A stretch of DNA of 64,000 nucleotides from Comamonas denitrificans (GTDB taxonomy: Bacteria; Pseudomonadota; Gammaproteobacteria; Burkholderiales; Burkholderiaceae_C): positions 1 through 64,000 of the forward strand of contig NZ_JAFNME010000007.1 of NCBI RefSeq assembly GCF_017368815.1. The letters run 5' to 3'. The translations under genes and the position numbers were made by a program. Shown here piece by piece: positions 34,695 through 47,374 of this stretch. The notes beneath the pieces were generated by a model. That model had not been told where the DNA came from. It did not search any database and saw nothing but the letters and a program-made list of their open reading frames with translations. The stretch's first letter is position 1. Each line of letters starts with the position of its first letter.

Positions 34695-35963
34695 GTGTCT
34701 GTTGAATGTTTGGCCGCCAGCCCCATTGCGCTGGCCGCACCCCTGCCTCGGCGCAGCCGCCAGGCCCGCGTGGTGTGGGGCAGTCATGTGGTGACGGTGG
34801 GCGGCGATGCCCCCGTGCGCCTGCAGTCCATGACCAATACCGACACCGTGGAAGCGGTGGAAACCGCCATCCAGGTGCGCGATCTGGCTCAGGCCGGCTC
34901 AGAGCTGGTGCGCATTACCGTCAATACCCCAGAGGCCGCCCAGGCCGTGCCCTACATCCGCGAGCAGCTCGACCGCATGGGCTGCAATGTGCCGCTGGTG
35001 GGCGATTTTCACTACAACGGCCACCGGCTGCTGACCGACTTTCCGGACTGCGCCCAGGCGCTGTCCAAGTACCGCATCAACCCCGGTAACGTGGGCAAGG
35101 GCGACAAAAAGGACAAGCAGTTTGCCCAGATGATCGAGATCGCCGCCCGCCACGACAAAGCGGTGCGCATCGGCGTGAACTGGGGCAGCCTGGACCAAGA
35201 GCTGCTCGCGCAATTGATGGATGTGAACGCCCAGCGCCCCCAGCCCTGGGATGCGCGGCAGGTGATGTACGAGGCGCTGATCACCTCGGCCATTGACTCG
35301 GCACGCCGCGCGCAAGCGCTTGGGCTGAACGGCGACAACATCTTGCTGTCCTGCAAAGTCAGTGGCGTGCAGGATTTGATCGCCGTGTACCGCGAGCTGG
35401 CACGGCGCTGCGACTACGCCCTGCACCTGGGCCTGACCGAGGCTGGCATGGGCACACGCGGCACGGTGTCGTCCAGCGTGGCCTTAGGCATCCTGCTGCA
35501 AGAGGGCATTGGCGACACGATTCGCGTCTCGCTCACGCCTCAGCCGGGCGAAGCACGCACGCAAGAGGTGGTGGTAGCGGCCGAAATCGTGCAGGCACTG
35601 GGCATGCGCTCGTTTGTGCCCAGCGTCACCGCCTGCCCCGGCTGTGGGCGCACCACCAGCACTGTTTTTCAAGAGCTGGCCAAAGAGATTGATGACTTCC
35701 TGCGGGCGCAAATGCCCGTGTGGCGCAAGCAATATCCAGGCGTGGAAAGCATGAAAGTGGCCGTCATGGGCTGCATCGTCAATGGCCCCGGCGAGAGCAA
35801 GCACGCCGATATCGGCATCAGCCTGCCTGGCACCGGCGAAGCGCCCACGGCCCCGGTGTACATCGACGGCGAAAAAGCCCTGACGCTGCGCGGTGAGCAC
35901 ATTGCGCAAGAGTTTCAGCGCATCGTGCTGGATTACGTCCAGCAGCGGTACGGAAAAAATTAA
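34695..35963 (+). CDS. ispG: 4-hydroxy-3-methylbut-2-enyl diphosphate synthase
   Basis: IspG catalyses the penultimate step of the MEP isoprenoid pathway, converting MEcPP to HMBPP with a [4Fe-4S] cluster. The 422-residue protein has the N-terminal TIM-barrel start [17 protein letters not shown], the central [20 protein letters not shown] and the cluster ligands in ACPGCGRT and [10 protein letters not shown]. Length is that of the two-domain bacterial type. The start is a GTG at 34695, preceded by GAGGTGAAG. The stop is followed at once by a full repeat copy that separates it from hisS. Confidence 0.96.
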   Translation: MSVECLAASPIALAAPLPRRSRQARVVWGSHVVTVGGDAPVRLQSMTNTDTVEAVETAIQVRDLAQAGSELVRITVNTPEAAQAVPYIREQLDRMGCNVPLVGDFHYNGHRLLTDFPDCAQALSKYRINPGNVGKGDKKDKQFAQMIEIAARHDKAVRIGVNWGSLDQELLAQLMDVNAQRPQPWDARQVMYEALITSAIDSARRAQALGLNGDNILLSCKVSGVQDLIAVYRELARRCDYALHLGLTEAGMGTRGTVSSSVALGILLQEGIGDTIRVSLTPQPGEARTQEVVVAAEIVQALGMRSFVPSVTACPGCGRTTSTVFQELAKEIDDFLRAQMPVWRKQYPGVESMKVAVMGCIVNGPGESKHADIGISLPGTGEAPTAPVYIDGEKALTLRGEHIAQEFQRIVLDYVQQRYGKN

Positions 35964-36051
35964 TAGCTGTTTGCGCTTTTTTATAAACAGTTTCAGGTAA
36001 AAATTGCCCTGAAACTCTTATCAATAAAGCGGTAGAAGCTCTTTTTAAAAA
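35956..36051. repeat. Dispersed inverted repeat between ispG and hisS
   Basis: Left arm AATAGCTGTTTGCGCTTTTT and right arm AAAGCGGTAGAAGCTCTTTT are imperfect inverse complements. The loop holds a second pair, AGTTTCAGG/CCTGAAACT. The last codons and stop of ispG are at its left edge and hisS begins 11 bases after its right edge. Confidence 0.88.
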
Positions 36052-36062
36052 TCTAAAACAAG

Positions 36063-37358
36063 ATGACAAAACCCGAAAAGTTAAGCGCCGTCAAAGGCAT
36101 GAACGACATCCTGCCCGGCCAGTCCGAGCGCTGGCAGTGGCTCGAAGCGCAGGTGCGCGACTTGATGGACGGCTATGCCTACCGCAATGTGCGCACGCCC
36201 ATCGTGGAGCACACCCAGCTGTTTGTGCGCGGTATCGGTGAAGTGACCGACATTGTTGAAAAAGAGATGTACTCGTTCGAAGACAAGTTGAACGGCGAGC
36301 GCCTGACCTTGCGCCCCGAAGGCACCGCCAGCCTGGTGCGCGCCACGGTCGAGCACAACCTGCTCTACGACGGCGGCAAGCGCATGTGGTACATCGGCCC
36401 CATGTTTCGCCACGAGCGGCCCCAGCGCGGCCGCTACCGCCAGTTCCACCAGATCGGTGCCGAGGCCCTGGGCTTTGCCGGGCCGGATGTCGATGCCGAA
36501 TTGATCTTGCTGGCTGTGGCCCTGTGGAAGCGCCTGGGCCTGTCGCAATGGCGCTTAGAAATCAACAGCCTGGGCCAGCCCGCAGAGCGCCAGGCGCACC
36601 GCACCGCGCTGATTGCGTACCTGGAGCAGCACCAAGATGTGCTGGACGAGGAAGCCAAGCGGCGCATGTACAGCAACCCCTTGCGCGTGCTGGACACCAA
36701 AAACCCCGCCATGCAAGCCATGGTGAACGCTGCGCCCAAGCTGATTGACTACCTGGGCGAAGCGTCCCTGGCGCACCTGCGCGGCGTGCAAGCCATCCTG
36801 GATGCCAACGGCGTGCCCTGGACGCTCAACCCCCGCCTGGTGCGCGGCCTGGATTACTACAACCTCACGGTGTTTGAATTTGTCACCGACCTGCTCGGTG
36901 CCCAAGGCACCATCTGCGCCGGCGGGCGCTACGACTACCTGATCGAGCAAATTGGCGGCAAGCCGGCCCCGGCCGTGGGCTGGGCGCTGGGCGTGGAGCG
37001 CGTGCTGGAGCTGGTCAAAGAGCTGGGCACCGACATCCCCACGCCCCAGCCCGATGCCTATGCCATCGTTCCCGATGCGGGGGCCATGCCCCAGGTGCTC
37101 ACCACCCTGACGGCGCTGCGCGAAGCCGGGGTGCGCGTGCAAATGCACGCCGCCACCGAGCAAGGCATGGGCAGCATGAAGTCGCAATTTAAAAAAGCCG
37201 ATGCCAGTGGGGCCCACTTTGCCCTGATTTTTGGCGGCGACGAGCTGGCGCGGGGCGAGGTCACCGTCAAAGCCCTGCGCGATGGCCAAGGGGCGCAAAC
37301 CACCCAGCCGCTGGCCGCTGCCGCAGACTGGGCGCACCACCTACAATCACGGGCTTAA
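36063..37358 (+). CDS. hisS: Histidyl-tRNA synthetase
   Basis: This class II synthetase charges tRNA-His. The 431-residue product has motif 1 ([17 protein letters not shown]), motif 2 ([17 protein letters not shown]), the histidine-specific segments [15 protein letters not shown] and [14 protein letters not shown], motif 3 ([13 protein letters not shown]) and an anticodon-binding domain. The repeat directly upstream occupies the position where its promoter or ribosome binding site would lie; only weak purine content (CAAGATG) is seen before the ATG. Confidence 0.96.
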   Translation: MTKPEKLSAVKGMNDILPGQSERWQWLEAQVRDLMDGYAYRNVRTPIVEHTQLFVRGIGEVTDIVEKEMYSFEDKLNGERLTLRPEGTASLVRATVEHNLLYDGGKRMWYIGPMFRHERPQRGRYRQFHQIGAEALGFAGPDVDAELILLAVALWKRLGLSQWRLEINSLGQPAERQAHRTALIAYLEQHQDVLDEEAKRRMYSNPLRVLDTKNPAMQAMVNAAPKLIDYLGEASLAHLRGVQAILDANGVPWTLNPRLVRGLDYYNLTVFEFVTDLLGAQGTICAGGRYDYLIEQIGGKPAPAVGWALGVERVLELVKELGTDIPTPQPDAYAIVPDAGAMPQVLTTLTALREAGVRVQMHAATEQGMGSMKSQFKKADASGAHFALIFGGDELARGEVTVKALRDGQGAQTTQPLAAAADWAHHLQSRA

Positions 37359-37381
37359 ATTTTTGGCGAAGGCACAGCACG

Positions 37382-38041
37382 ATGGCAACGCATTTGGACT
37401 TAGAAGAACAGGAACAGCTTGACCAGCTCAAGCATTTTTGGAACCAGTGGGGCACCCCGATCACCAGTGTTTTGGTCGTGGTACTGGGCAGTTTTGCCGC
37501 TTGGAACGGCTGGCAGCTGTGGCAACAACGCCAGGCAGAGCAAGCCGCCGCCTTGGCCGATGCGGTGACTGTTGCCATTGAAAGCCAAGACCAAGGCCGC
37601 GTGGCCCTGGCCTTTGAAGCCCTGAAAAATGAATACGGCAGCACCGTGCAAGCCAGCCAAGCGGCGCTGCAGGTGGCCAAATCGGCCGAAGCAGCCCACA
37701 AATCTGATACCGCCAAAGCCGCTTTGCAGTGGGCCGCTGACCACGCTGAAGACCCCGGCTACCAAGCAGCGGCCAAATTGCGCCTGGCGGCCCTGCACGT
37801 CGAGGCCAAAGACTACGATGCCGCCGCTGCTGTGCTGCAAGGCGCTATCGCCCCTGAATTCAACGCCCTGGTGCAAGATCGCCTGGGCGATGTGCTGCAG
37901 CTGCAAGGCAAAACGCAAGAGGCCATTGCCGCCTACCAGCAAGCGTGGCAGCAGCTCGATCCCCGTTTGGAATACCGCGCCCTGGTGGGCTTCAAACTCA
38001 ACGCCTTGGGCGTGGCAACTACAACACCGCAGGCTTCGTAA
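37382..38041 (+). CDS. YfgM-like tetratricopeptide membrane protein
   Basis: The 219-residue inner-membrane protein resembles YfgM, an ancillary subunit of the SecYEG translocon that connects to periplasmic chaperones. A short cytoplasmic tail (MATHLDLEEQEQLDQLKHFW) precedes one membrane helix (TSVLVVVLGSFAAWNGWQLW). The periplasmic part carries TPR-like repeats with Ala-rich helices. It lies in the classic position between hisS and bamB; its stop overlaps the bamB start by one base (TAATG). Confidence 0.9.
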   Translation: MATHLDLEEQEQLDQLKHFWNQWGTPITSVLVVVLGSFAAWNGWQLWQQRQAEQAAALADAVTVAIESQDQGRVALAFEALKNEYGSTVQASQAALQVAKSAEAAHKSDTAKAALQWAADHAEDPGYQAAAKLRLAALHVEAKDYDAAAAVLQGAIAPEFNALVQDRLGDVLQLQGKTQEAIAAYQQAWQQLDPRLEYRALVGFKLNALGVATTTPQAS

Positions 38042-39177
38042 TGACAACATCTCCTCTTCCCCGCTGGGCGCAGCGCAGCGCTTTGGTTTTGGCCCTTGCT
38101 TTTGGGGTGGCCGCTTGCGGCTCCAAAACACCGAAACCTGCTGATTTGGGCCCCAACATCCCCCTGCTGCCCGTGCGCCAGGCCTGGCACAGCAGCATTC
38201 CCAGTTTGAAAAATGCCAGCATCGCCCCCCAAGTGGTGGGCCAAAGCCTGGTGCTGGCTGCGGCCGATGGCACCGTGGTGAGCCTGGACGGAGCCACGGG
38301 CCGTGAACAATGGCGCGGCCAGGTCGGCAAAGCCTTGCTGACCGGCGTGGGCAGCGATGGCACCCAGGCCGCGGTGGTCACCGTGGCCAATGAATTGGTG
38401 CTGCTGGACCAAGGCCGCACGCAATGGAGCAAACCGCTCAATGCGGCCGCCTACACCGCACCGCTGGTGGCCGGTGGCCGGGTGTTTGTGCTCACCGCCG
38501 ACCGCCATTTGAGCGCCTACGATGCCCAAGACGGTGCCCACTTGTGGACGCTGCAGCGCGATGGCGAACCCCTGGTGCTGCGCCAGCAGGGCGTGTTGGT
38601 CGCCCATGGCAATACCTTGTTGGCGGGCCTGTCGGGCCGCCTGGTGGCAATCGATCCGGACAACGGTGCCGTGCTGTGGGAAGCGCCCTTGGCTGCGCCC
38701 CGGGGCACCAATGATGTGGAGCGCCTGGTCGATTTGGTTGGCCCCTCCACCCGCAACAACGATGTGGTCTGTGCCCGCGCCTACCAAGCCAGCGTAGGCT
38801 GCGTTGATGTCGGCCAAGCCCGGCTGATGTGGACGGCGAAAGCCACCGGCGCGGTTGGCATTGCCAGCAATGCCGAGCAGGTCTTTGGCAGCGAAAGCAA
38901 TGGCACCGTACAGGCCTGGAGCCGCCGCGATGGCAGCAAACAATGGAGCACGCAGCGCTTGCAGCTGCGGCAATTGACCGCTCCTTTGGCCTTAGGTCGT
39001 TCTGTGGTGGTCGGTGATAGCTCTGGTTTAGTGCATATGCTCTCTAAAGACGATGGCACCCCGCTCAACCGTTTGACCACCGACAGCAGCGGCATTGCCG
39101 CCACCCCCGTGGTGGTGGCCGATACCCTGGTGGTGCTGACCCGCAATGGCGGGGTGTACGGCTTCCGCCCTGATTAA
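38041..39177 (+). CDS. bamB: Outer-membrane assembly lipoprotein BamB
   Basis: BamB is the beta-propeller lipoprotein of the BAM complex, which inserts beta-barrel proteins into the outer membrane. The 378-residue product has a signal peptide with lipobox VAAC followed by GSKTPKP. It also has repeated PQQ-like blades, each with a D/G-rich turn and a W (for example [34 protein letters not shown] and [16 protein letters not shown]). The ATG overlaps the stop of the preceding gene, indicating coupling. der follows 16 bp later. Confidence 0.94.
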   Translation: MTTSPLPRWAQRSALVLALAFGVAACGSKTPKPADLGPNIPLLPVRQAWHSSIPSLKNASIAPQVVGQSLVLAAADGTVVSLDGATGREQWRGQVGKALLTGVGSDGTQAAVVTVANELVLLDQGRTQWSKPLNAAAYTAPLVAGGRVFVLTADRHLSAYDAQDGAHLWTLQRDGEPLVLRQQGVLVAHGNTLLAGLSGRLVAIDPDNGAVLWEAPLAAPRGTNDVERLVDLVGPSTRNNDVVCARAYQASVGCVDVGQARLMWTAKATGAVGIASNAEQVFGSESNGTVQAWSRRDGSKQWSTQRLQLRQLTAPLALGRSVVVGDSSGLVHMLSKDDGTPLNRLTTDSSGIAATPVVVADTLVVLTRNGGVYGFRPD

Positions 39178-39193
39178 AAAGTTAAGAATTCAC

Positions 39194-40543
39194 ATGAAAC
39201 CCGTGATTGCCCTGGTAGGGCGGCCCAATGTGGGCAAATCCACCTTGTTTAATCGCCTGACCAAGTCGCGCGATGCCATCGTTTCGGACTACGCCGGACT
39301 GACGCGCGACCGCCACTATGGCCAAGGCCGCCAGGGCAAGCGCGAATACATCGTGATTGATACGGGTGGCTTTGAGCCCGATGCTTCGCAAGGCATTTTT
39401 CGGGAGATGGCCAAGCAAACCCGCCAAGCCGTTACCGAGGCCGATGTGGTGGTCTTTGTCGTCGATGCCCGCGATGGTTTGTCGGCCCAGGACCACGAAA
39501 TTGCTAACTACCTGCGTCGCTTGAGCAAACCGTGCTTGCTGGTGGCCAACAAAGCCGAAGGCATGCAGGCCGGTGCGCAACTGTCCGAGTTTTATGAGCT
39601 GGGGCTGGGGGAGGTCTATCCGGTCTCCGCCGCCCATGGCCAAGGGGTGCGTGATCTGGTCGATTTGGCCTTGGCCCCTTTGCAACTGCCCGATGAAGAG
39701 GATTTGCCCGAGCTGGCAGAGGGCGAGGTGGCCCCGATCAAACTGGCCCTGGCCGGTCGCCCCAATGCCGGTAAATCCACCCTCATCAACACCTGGCTGG
39801 GCGAAGAGCGTTTGGTCGCTTTTGACTTGCCGGGCACGACGCGCGATGCCATCAGCGTGCCCTTTGAGCGCAATGGGCAAAAGTTTGAACTGATTGACAC
39901 GGCAGGGCTGCGGCGCAAAGGCAAGGTGTTTCAGGCGATTGAGAAGTTCTCCGTCGTCAAAACCCTGCAAGCCATTGAATCGGCCAACGTTGTGTTGCTG
40001 CTGATTGATGCCACCGAAGGGGTGACCGACCAAGATGCGCATATCGCCGGCTACATCCTGGAAAGTGGCCGCGCCGTGGTGTTGGCTGTGAACAAATGGG
40101 ATGCGCTTGATGAGTATCAGCGCGAGCTGGTGCAGCGCTCCATCGAAACGCGCCTGGGCTTCTTAAAGTTTGCCAATCTGCACTTTATTTCTGCGATCAA
40201 ACGCCAAGGTCTGGCACCGCTGTGGGCCTCCATTGCGCAGGCGCACAAGGCGGCGACCTGCAAAATGTCCACCCCGGTGCTCACCCGCGTGCTGCTGGAG
40301 TCGCTGCAATTCCAAACCCCGAAAAAAGTTGGCGCCTACCGCCCGAAAATGCGCTACGCCCACCAAGGGGGGATGAACCCGCCCATCATCGTGATCCATG
40401 GCAATTCGCTCAATCTGGTTACCGATGCGTACAAGCGCTTTTTGGAAGGGCGCTTTCGCAAGGAATTCAATTTGGTGGGGACACCCTTGCGCGTTGAATT
40501 TAAAACGGCAGACAACCCCTATGCTGAGAAGAACAAGAAATAA
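39194..40543 (+). CDS. der: Ribosome-associated GTPase Der (EngA)
   Basis: Der is an essential GTPase for 50S subunit assembly. The 449-residue product has two G domains: the first with [19 protein letters not shown] and NKAE; the second with [21 protein letters not shown] and NKWD. A KH-like C-terminal domain follows ([13 protein letters not shown]). The ATG at 39194 gives the exact family N-terminus ([15 protein letters not shown]). Confidence 0.97.
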   Translation: MKPVIALVGRPNVGKSTLFNRLTKSRDAIVSDYAGLTRDRHYGQGRQGKREYIVIDTGGFEPDASQGIFREMAKQTRQAVTEADVVVFVVDARDGLSAQDHEIANYLRRLSKPCLLVANKAEGMQAGAQLSEFYELGLGEVYPVSAAHGQGVRDLVDLALAPLQLPDEEDLPELAEGEVAPIKLALAGRPNAGKSTLINTWLGEERLVAFDLPGTTRDAISVPFERNGQKFELIDTAGLRRKGKVFQAIEKFSVVKTLQAIESANVVLLLIDATEGVTDQDAHIAGYILESGRAVVLAVNKWDALDEYQRELVQRSIETRLGFLKFANLHFISAIKRQGLAPLWASIAQAHKAATCKMSTPVLTRVLLESLQFQTPKKVGAYRPKMRYAHQGGMNPPIIVIHGNSLNLVTDAYKRFLEGRFRKEFNLVGTPLRVEFKTADNPYAEKNKK

Positions 40544-40592
40544 AATCCCCTTCGCAGTAAAGAAACTCACTTGCCTTAGCGCATAAGTCTTT

Positions 40593-40620
40593 CTTTGCTG
40601 TGGTAAGGTGTCGGTTTACA
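40593..40620 (+). promoter_or_regulatory. Candidate promoter of hfq
   Basis: TTGCTG (40593-40598) and TACAAC (40615-40620) are spaced by 16 bases and lie 29 bases before the GTG start. The match is moderate. An internal hfq promoter is common in other proteobacteria, which is the main reason for listing it. Confidence 0.4.
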
Positions 40621-40648
40621 ACAACAACCCCTAACACGGAGTTATATC

Positions 40649-40897
40649 GTGAGCAATAAAGGCCAACTTTTGCAGGATCCGTTTTTAAATGCCCTGCGCC
40701 GTGAGCATGTCCCAGTTTCGATTTACTTGGTCAATGGCATTAAATTGCAAGGCCAAATTGAGTCGTTTGACCAATATGTCGTGCTGTTGCGTAACACCGT
40801 AACGCAAATGGTTTACAAACATGCCATCTCAACCATCGTTCCCGGTCGCCCGGTGAATTTCAGCGTGACTGAAGCTGACGACAGCGCGGCCGCTTGA
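40649..40897 (+). CDS. hfq: RNA chaperone Hfq
   Basis: Hfq forms a hexameric ring that pairs small RNAs with mRNAs. The 82-residue product has the Sm1 segment ([20 protein letters not shown]), the distal/proximal site strand [13 protein letters not shown] and the Sm2 motif [10 protein letters not shown]. The C-terminal tail is short (about 17 residues), as in other betaproteobacteria and unlike E. coli. The start is a GTG at 40649 with CGGAG upstream. Confidence 0.97.
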   Translation: MSNKGQLLQDPFLNALRREHVPVSIYLVNGIKLQGQIESFDQYVVLLRNTVTQMVYKHAISTIVPGRPVNFSVTEADDSAAA

Positions 40898-40949
40898 GAC
40901 CATTAATCTGGGGTGCGTGGGTGCCTGAACTCGCGCAGGCTAGCGCTAT

Positions 40950-42158
40950 ATGACCGCATCCTTATCATCTTCCTCTCTGTCTGCATCCACCCCAGTTATT
41001 TTGGTTGGGGTGGATTTGGGTTTTTCACATTTTGATGGCGAGCTGCAAGAACTGGGCTTGCTGGCCGAGACGGCGGGTATGCAGCCGGTGGCCGATTTGG
41101 TGTGCAAGCGCAAAGCACCTGATCCGGCCTTGTTCATTGGCAGCGGCAAGGCCGAAGAGCTCAAACTCTTGGTCGATATGCACCAGGCCAAGGAGGTGCT
41201 GTTTGACCAGGCCTTAAGCCCTGCGCAACAGCGCAATTTAGAGCGCTTTTTGCAGTGCCCGGTCAATGACCGCACGATGTTGATTCTGGAGATTTTTGCC
41301 CAGCGTGCCCGCAGCCACGAGGGTAAGTTGCAGGTCGAATTGGCGCGGTTGCAGTATTTGAGCACCCGACTGGTGCGCCGCTGGAGCCACTTGGAGCGCC
41401 AGCAAGGCGGTATCGGCCAGCGCGGAGGCCCGGGCGAGACACAGATCGAATTGGATAAGCGCATGATTGGCGAAGCCATCAAGCGCACCAAGGAGAAACT
41501 GCAAAAGGTGAAAAAACAGCGCGGTACCCAGCGCCGTCAACGCCAGCGCCATGGGGTGTTTACGGTCTCTTTGGTCGGTTACACCAATGCGGGTAAATCC
41601 ACGCTATTCAATACCCTGGTCAAAGCCCAGGCTTATGCTGCCGACCAGTTGTTTGCCACGTTGGATACCACCACACGGCAGATGTATCTGGAAGGGGCGC
41701 AAACCTCGGTGTCGCTCTCGGACACGGTGGGCTTTATCCGTGCCTTACCGCACGGGCTGATTGATGCGTTTCAAGCAACGCTGCAAGAGGCCATTGATGC
41801 TGATTTGCTGTTGCATGTCGTCGATGCGGCCAATCCCAATTACCGTGAGCAAATTGGCCAAGTGCAGCAAGTGCTGGCCGAAATTGGTGCCAGTGCCATT
41901 CCCCAAGTGTTGGTGTTCAATAAATTGGATGCCATAGAGCCTGCGCAGCGCCCCTTGCGGTTGCAAGACCACTACGAAGTCGATGGCCAAATGCTGCCCC
42001 GTATTTTTGTCAGTGCTGCAGCCAACCAGGGCTTGGATGCGCTGCGTGAGCTGTTGACCCAGCGGGTATTGCAGGCACCAACCGCAGCTGCTCGGGAATT
42101 TTCGGATCTTCCCCCTATCTGTTCTGTTGAGCCTGATAAGGGCGAAAGCTTGTTTTGA
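40950..42158 (+). CDS. hflX: Ribosome-associated GTPase HflX
   Basis: HflX splits stalled or heat-damaged ribosomes. The 402-residue product has the N-terminal glycine-rich domain (PALFIGSGKAEELK), a coiled linker (ERQQGGIGQRGGPGETQIEL) and a G domain with GYTNAGKSTLFN, the ATLDTTTR switch segment, DTVGFIR and FNKLD. The ATG at 40950 has no strong ribosome binding site, but the upstream gap to hfq is only 52 bp, so cotranscription is likely. Confidence 0.95.
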   Translation: MTASLSSSSLSASTPVILVGVDLGFSHFDGELQELGLLAETAGMQPVADLVCKRKAPDPALFIGSGKAEELKLLVDMHQAKEVLFDQALSPAQQRNLERFLQCPVNDRTMLILEIFAQRARSHEGKLQVELARLQYLSTRLVRRWSHLERQQGGIGQRGGPGETQIELDKRMIGEAIKRTKEKLQKVKKQRGTQRRQRQRHGVFTVSLVGYTNAGKSTLFNTLVKAQAYAADQLFATLDTTTRQMYLEGAQTSVSLSDTVGFIRALPHGLIDAFQATLQEAIDADLLLHVVDAANPNYREQIGQVQQVLAEIGASAIPQVLVFNKLDAIEPAQRPLRLQDHYEVDGQMLPRIFVSAAANQGLDALRELLTQRVLQAPTAAAREFSDLPPICSVEPDKGESLF

Positions 42159-42200
42159 TCACGGTGGAAACACCGCCTTCTTTTCATTGAGATTTTGCGC

Positions 42201-43562
42201 ATGAATGTTCCTCATCGCCTTCCTCGCTGGGTACTTGCACTTCCTGGTTTGCGCGGCATGTTCAATTTAAATGACCCGCGTTGGGGTCGGGGTGAGGAGG
42301 GGGGCGAACAGCGCCCGGCCGATTCGGATGATCGGCCAACGCCTCCGCCCCCTCCACCCCCACCGCGGGGGCGTGGTCCCCAGGGCTCTGGTGGCGGGCA
42401 ACCCCCGGACTTGGATGAGCTGTGGCGCGATTTAAACCGCAAGCTGTCGGGCTTGATGGGCAATAAAGGCGGGGGCGGACGTGGCGACGGTCTGCGTCCG
42501 GACAATACGCCGCCGGACATGAAAGGCACCGGCATTGGCATCGGTTTGATCAGCGGTTTGGCGGCTTTGATTTGGCTGGGTACAGGCTTTTTCATTGTGC
42601 AAGAGGGCCAGCAAGCCGTGGTCACCCAGTTTGGTCGCTACCACTCCACTGTGGGGGCGGGTATCAACTGGCGCATACCGTATCCGGTGCAAAGCCATGA
42701 GTTGGTGTTTGTCACTCAAATTCGCTCGGTGGATATTGGCCGCGATATCGTGATTAAAAGCACCGGTCTGCGCGAATCGGCCATGCTGACCGAAGACGAA
42801 AACATTGTCGAAATCAAGTTTGCCGTGCAATACCGCTTAAGCGATGCCCGTGCCTGGCTGTTTGAAAGCAAGAACCCCGATATCGCGGTGGTGCAAGCAG
42901 CTGAATCGGCCGTGCGCGAAGTGGTGGGCAAGATGCGGATGGATTCGGCTTTGGCCGAAGAGCGCGATCAAATTGCTCCTCGGGTGCGTGAACTGATGCA
43001 AACCATTCTGGACCGCTACGCCGTGGGCGTGGAAATCGTCGGGATTAACTTGCAGCAAGGCGGTGTGCGCCCGCCGGAGCAGGTGCAAGCCGCGTTTGAT
43101 GATGTGCTCAAAGCGGGCCAAGAGCGCGAACGGGCTAAAAATGAGGCCGAAGCCTACGCCAACGATGTGATTCCTCGGGCCAAAGGTACAGCGGCCCGTT
43201 TGGCACAAGAGGCCGAAGGGTACAAAGCCCGCATCGTGGCCCAGGCCGAAGGTGATGCCCAGCGCTTTAGCTATTTGCTGACCGAATACAAAAAAGCACC
43301 GCAAGTCACGCGTGAGCGCCTCTATACCGAAGCGCTGGAAGAGGTTTACAGCAATGTGACCAAGGTATTGGTCGATTCGCGCCAAGGCTTGCTGTATTTG
43401 CCATTGGACAAAGTCATGCAAAACGCTGGGGTCAATCCGCGTGCCGCTGCCGAGGCCGCCAGCCGCGCGCCAGCCCCTTCCGGCAATGCTGCGGCGCTGG
43501 AGCCCAATCCCCCCGCCAGCAGTACCCGCGCTCGCGATGCCGACCGTTCGCGTGCCCGTTAA
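42201..43562 (+). CDS. hflK: FtsH modulator HflK
   Basis: HflK and HflC form a large SPFH-domain cage in the inner membrane that regulates the FtsH protease. The 453-residue product has a Pro/Gly-rich cytoplasmic N-terminus with a run of prolines at about residues 48-56, one membrane helix (GIGLISGLAALIWLGTGFFI) and an SPFH domain (VVTQFGRYHSTVGAGINWRI). A helical region and a Pro/Ala-rich tail complete it. ATG codons at 42201 and 42258 are both possible; many homologues begin at the second (MFNLNDPRWGRG). It precedes hflC by 27 bp. Confidence 0.95.
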   Translation: MNVPHRLPRWVLALPGLRGMFNLNDPRWGRGEEGGEQRPADSDDRPTPPPPPPPPRGRGPQGSGGGQPPDLDELWRDLNRKLSGLMGNKGGGGRGDGLRPDNTPPDMKGTGIGIGLISGLAALIWLGTGFFIVQEGQQAVVTQFGRYHSTVGAGINWRIPYPVQSHELVFVTQIRSVDIGRDIVIKSTGLRESAMLTEDENIVEIKFAVQYRLSDARAWLFESKNPDIAVVQAAESAVREVVGKMRMDSALAEERDQIAPRVRELMQTILDRYAVGVEIVGINLQQGGVRPPEQVQAAFDDVLKAGQERERAKNEAEAYANDVIPRAKGTAARLAQEAEGYKARIVAQAEGDAQRFSYLLTEYKKAPQVTRERLYTEALEEVYSNVTKVLVDSRQGLLYLPLDKVMQNAGVNPRAAAEAASRAPAPSGNAAALEPNPPASSTRARDADRSRAR

Positions 43563-43589
43563 TCGCGTTAAACGCTTAGGAGTTAAAGA

Positions 43590-44486
43590 GTGAATCGATT
43601 GGCTTTTTTCGCTACCTCGGCCCTGGTTGCGCTGGCGCTGGCCAGCTCCATGCTGTTTGTTGTCGATCAGCGGCAATTTGGCGTGGTCTATGCCTTGGGG
43701 CAAATTAAAACCGTCATTACTGAGCCGGGTTTGAACTGGAAGCTGCCGCCGCCGTTTCAAAACGTCAGTTACATTGACAAGCGCTTGCTAACCCTGGAGA
43801 GCACGGACACCGAGCCCATGCTCACGGCGGAAAAGCAGCGCGTAGTGATTGACTGGTATGTGCGTTGGCGCATTACCGATCCGTCGGAATACATCCGCAA
43901 CGTCGGCCTCGATGAAAACGCCGGCACCCTGCAGCTCAATCGTGTGGTGCGCAACGCCTTCCAAGAAGAAATCAACCGGCGCACCGTGCGCGAGCTGTTG
44001 TCTTCCAAGCGCGAAACCTTGATGGCCGATGTCAAGAAAGAAGTGGTTGAAGCCATTCGCCGGGGCAAGCCCTGGGGCATGGATGTGGTGGACGTGCGCA
44101 TTACGCGCGTCGATTACGCCGAGACCATTACCGAATCGGTTTATCGCCGCATGGAAGCCGAGCGCAAGCGCGTGGCCAACGAGTTGCGCTCCACCGGCGC
44201 AGCCGAGGGCGAAAAAATTCGTGCCGATGCCGATCGCCAGCGTGAAGTGACTGTGGCCAATGCCTACCGGGATGCGCAAAAGGTCAAAGGCTTGGGCGAT
44301 GCGGAGGCCGCACGGCTGTATGCCGAGGCCTTTGGGCAAGATGCGCAATTTGCCAAGTTTTATCGCAGCTTAGAGGCTTATAAGGCCAGTTTTGCCAATA
44401 AGAGCGATGTTTTGGTCATCGATCCTGCCAGCACCGAATTCTTCAAGCCCTACCGCCAAGGTGGCAGCGCTTCGGCAGCCAACTAA
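43590..44486 (+). CDS. hflC: FtsH modulator HflC
   Basis: This is the partner of HflK in the FtsH-regulating complex. The 298-residue product begins with an uncleaved membrane helix (LAFFATSALVALALASSMLF), followed by the SPFH domain (DQRQFGVVYALGQIKTVI) and the helical segment RVANELRSTGAAEGEKI. The GTG start at 43590 follows AGGAG by 8 bases. The last base of the TAA stop is also the first base of a 162 bp palindromic element. Related genomes often place a small DUF2065 gene between hflC and hisZ; none is visible here. Confidence 0.95.
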   Translation: MNRLAFFATSALVALALASSMLFVVDQRQFGVVYALGQIKTVITEPGLNWKLPPPFQNVSYIDKRLLTLESTDTEPMLTAEKQRVVIDWYVRWRITDPSEYIRNVGLDENAGTLQLNRVVRNAFQEEINRRTVRELLSSKRETLMADVKKEVVEAIRRGKPWGMDVVDVRITRVDYAETITESVYRRMEAERKRVANELRSTGAAEGEKIRADADRQREVTVANAYRDAQKVKGLGDAEAARLYAEAFGQDAQFAKFYRSLEAYKASFANKSDVLVIDPASTEFFKPYRQGGSASAAN

Positions 44487-44647
44487 GAACGTGTTCCTGA
44501 TCTCGAATGAAGGTGTGGGGGATGCGGTTCGGGATGGGTTGCGAGGCGCAAACCACAGCAATAGCTTGGCTATTGCGAGGATTTGCAACGACGCAGACTG
44601 CCCGAAGCCGCGCCCGCACACCCATGAGGAGATCGTGAACACGTTCT
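44486..44647. repeat. 162 bp imperfect palindrome (MITE-like element)
   Basis: The ends AGAACGTGTTC (44486-44496) and GAACACGTTCT (44637-44647) are perfect inverse complements. The centre is a perfect 8 bp hairpin GCAATAGC/GCTATTGC (44558-44565 and 44569-44576). Between them the two halves remain largely complementary (for example GATCTC/GAGATC and GGTGTG/CACACC). A TA flanks the element on both sides in one reading, which would fit a TA target duplication. It encodes no protein I recognise. Confidence 0.8.
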
Positions 44648-44805
44648 AAGGCCCAGGCACCGCCGGTGGGTGCCGCCCTTGCAGAGCCGCCCTTGTCACG
44701 GCTTCTGTCGATATCGCAGTGCAGGCCCAGTCCTTTTCCAAGGGGCGGGCCTGTGACCCGATAGAATCACGTTTTTAACAGCTCCCCCTTTTTTCTTTCT
44801 CCTTC
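44648..44805. promoter_or_regulatory. Leader of hisZ-purA
   Basis: The remaining 158 bases before hisZ hold no gene. TAGAAT at about 44762-44767 resembles a -10 box close to the start codon, without a clear -35 partner. The stretch CAGCTCCCCC and a pyrimidine-rich run precede the ATG, with no evident Shine-Dalgarno. Confidence 0.35.
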
Positions 44806-47363
<2,558 letters not shown>

Positions 47364-47374
47364 GGCCATAAAGG

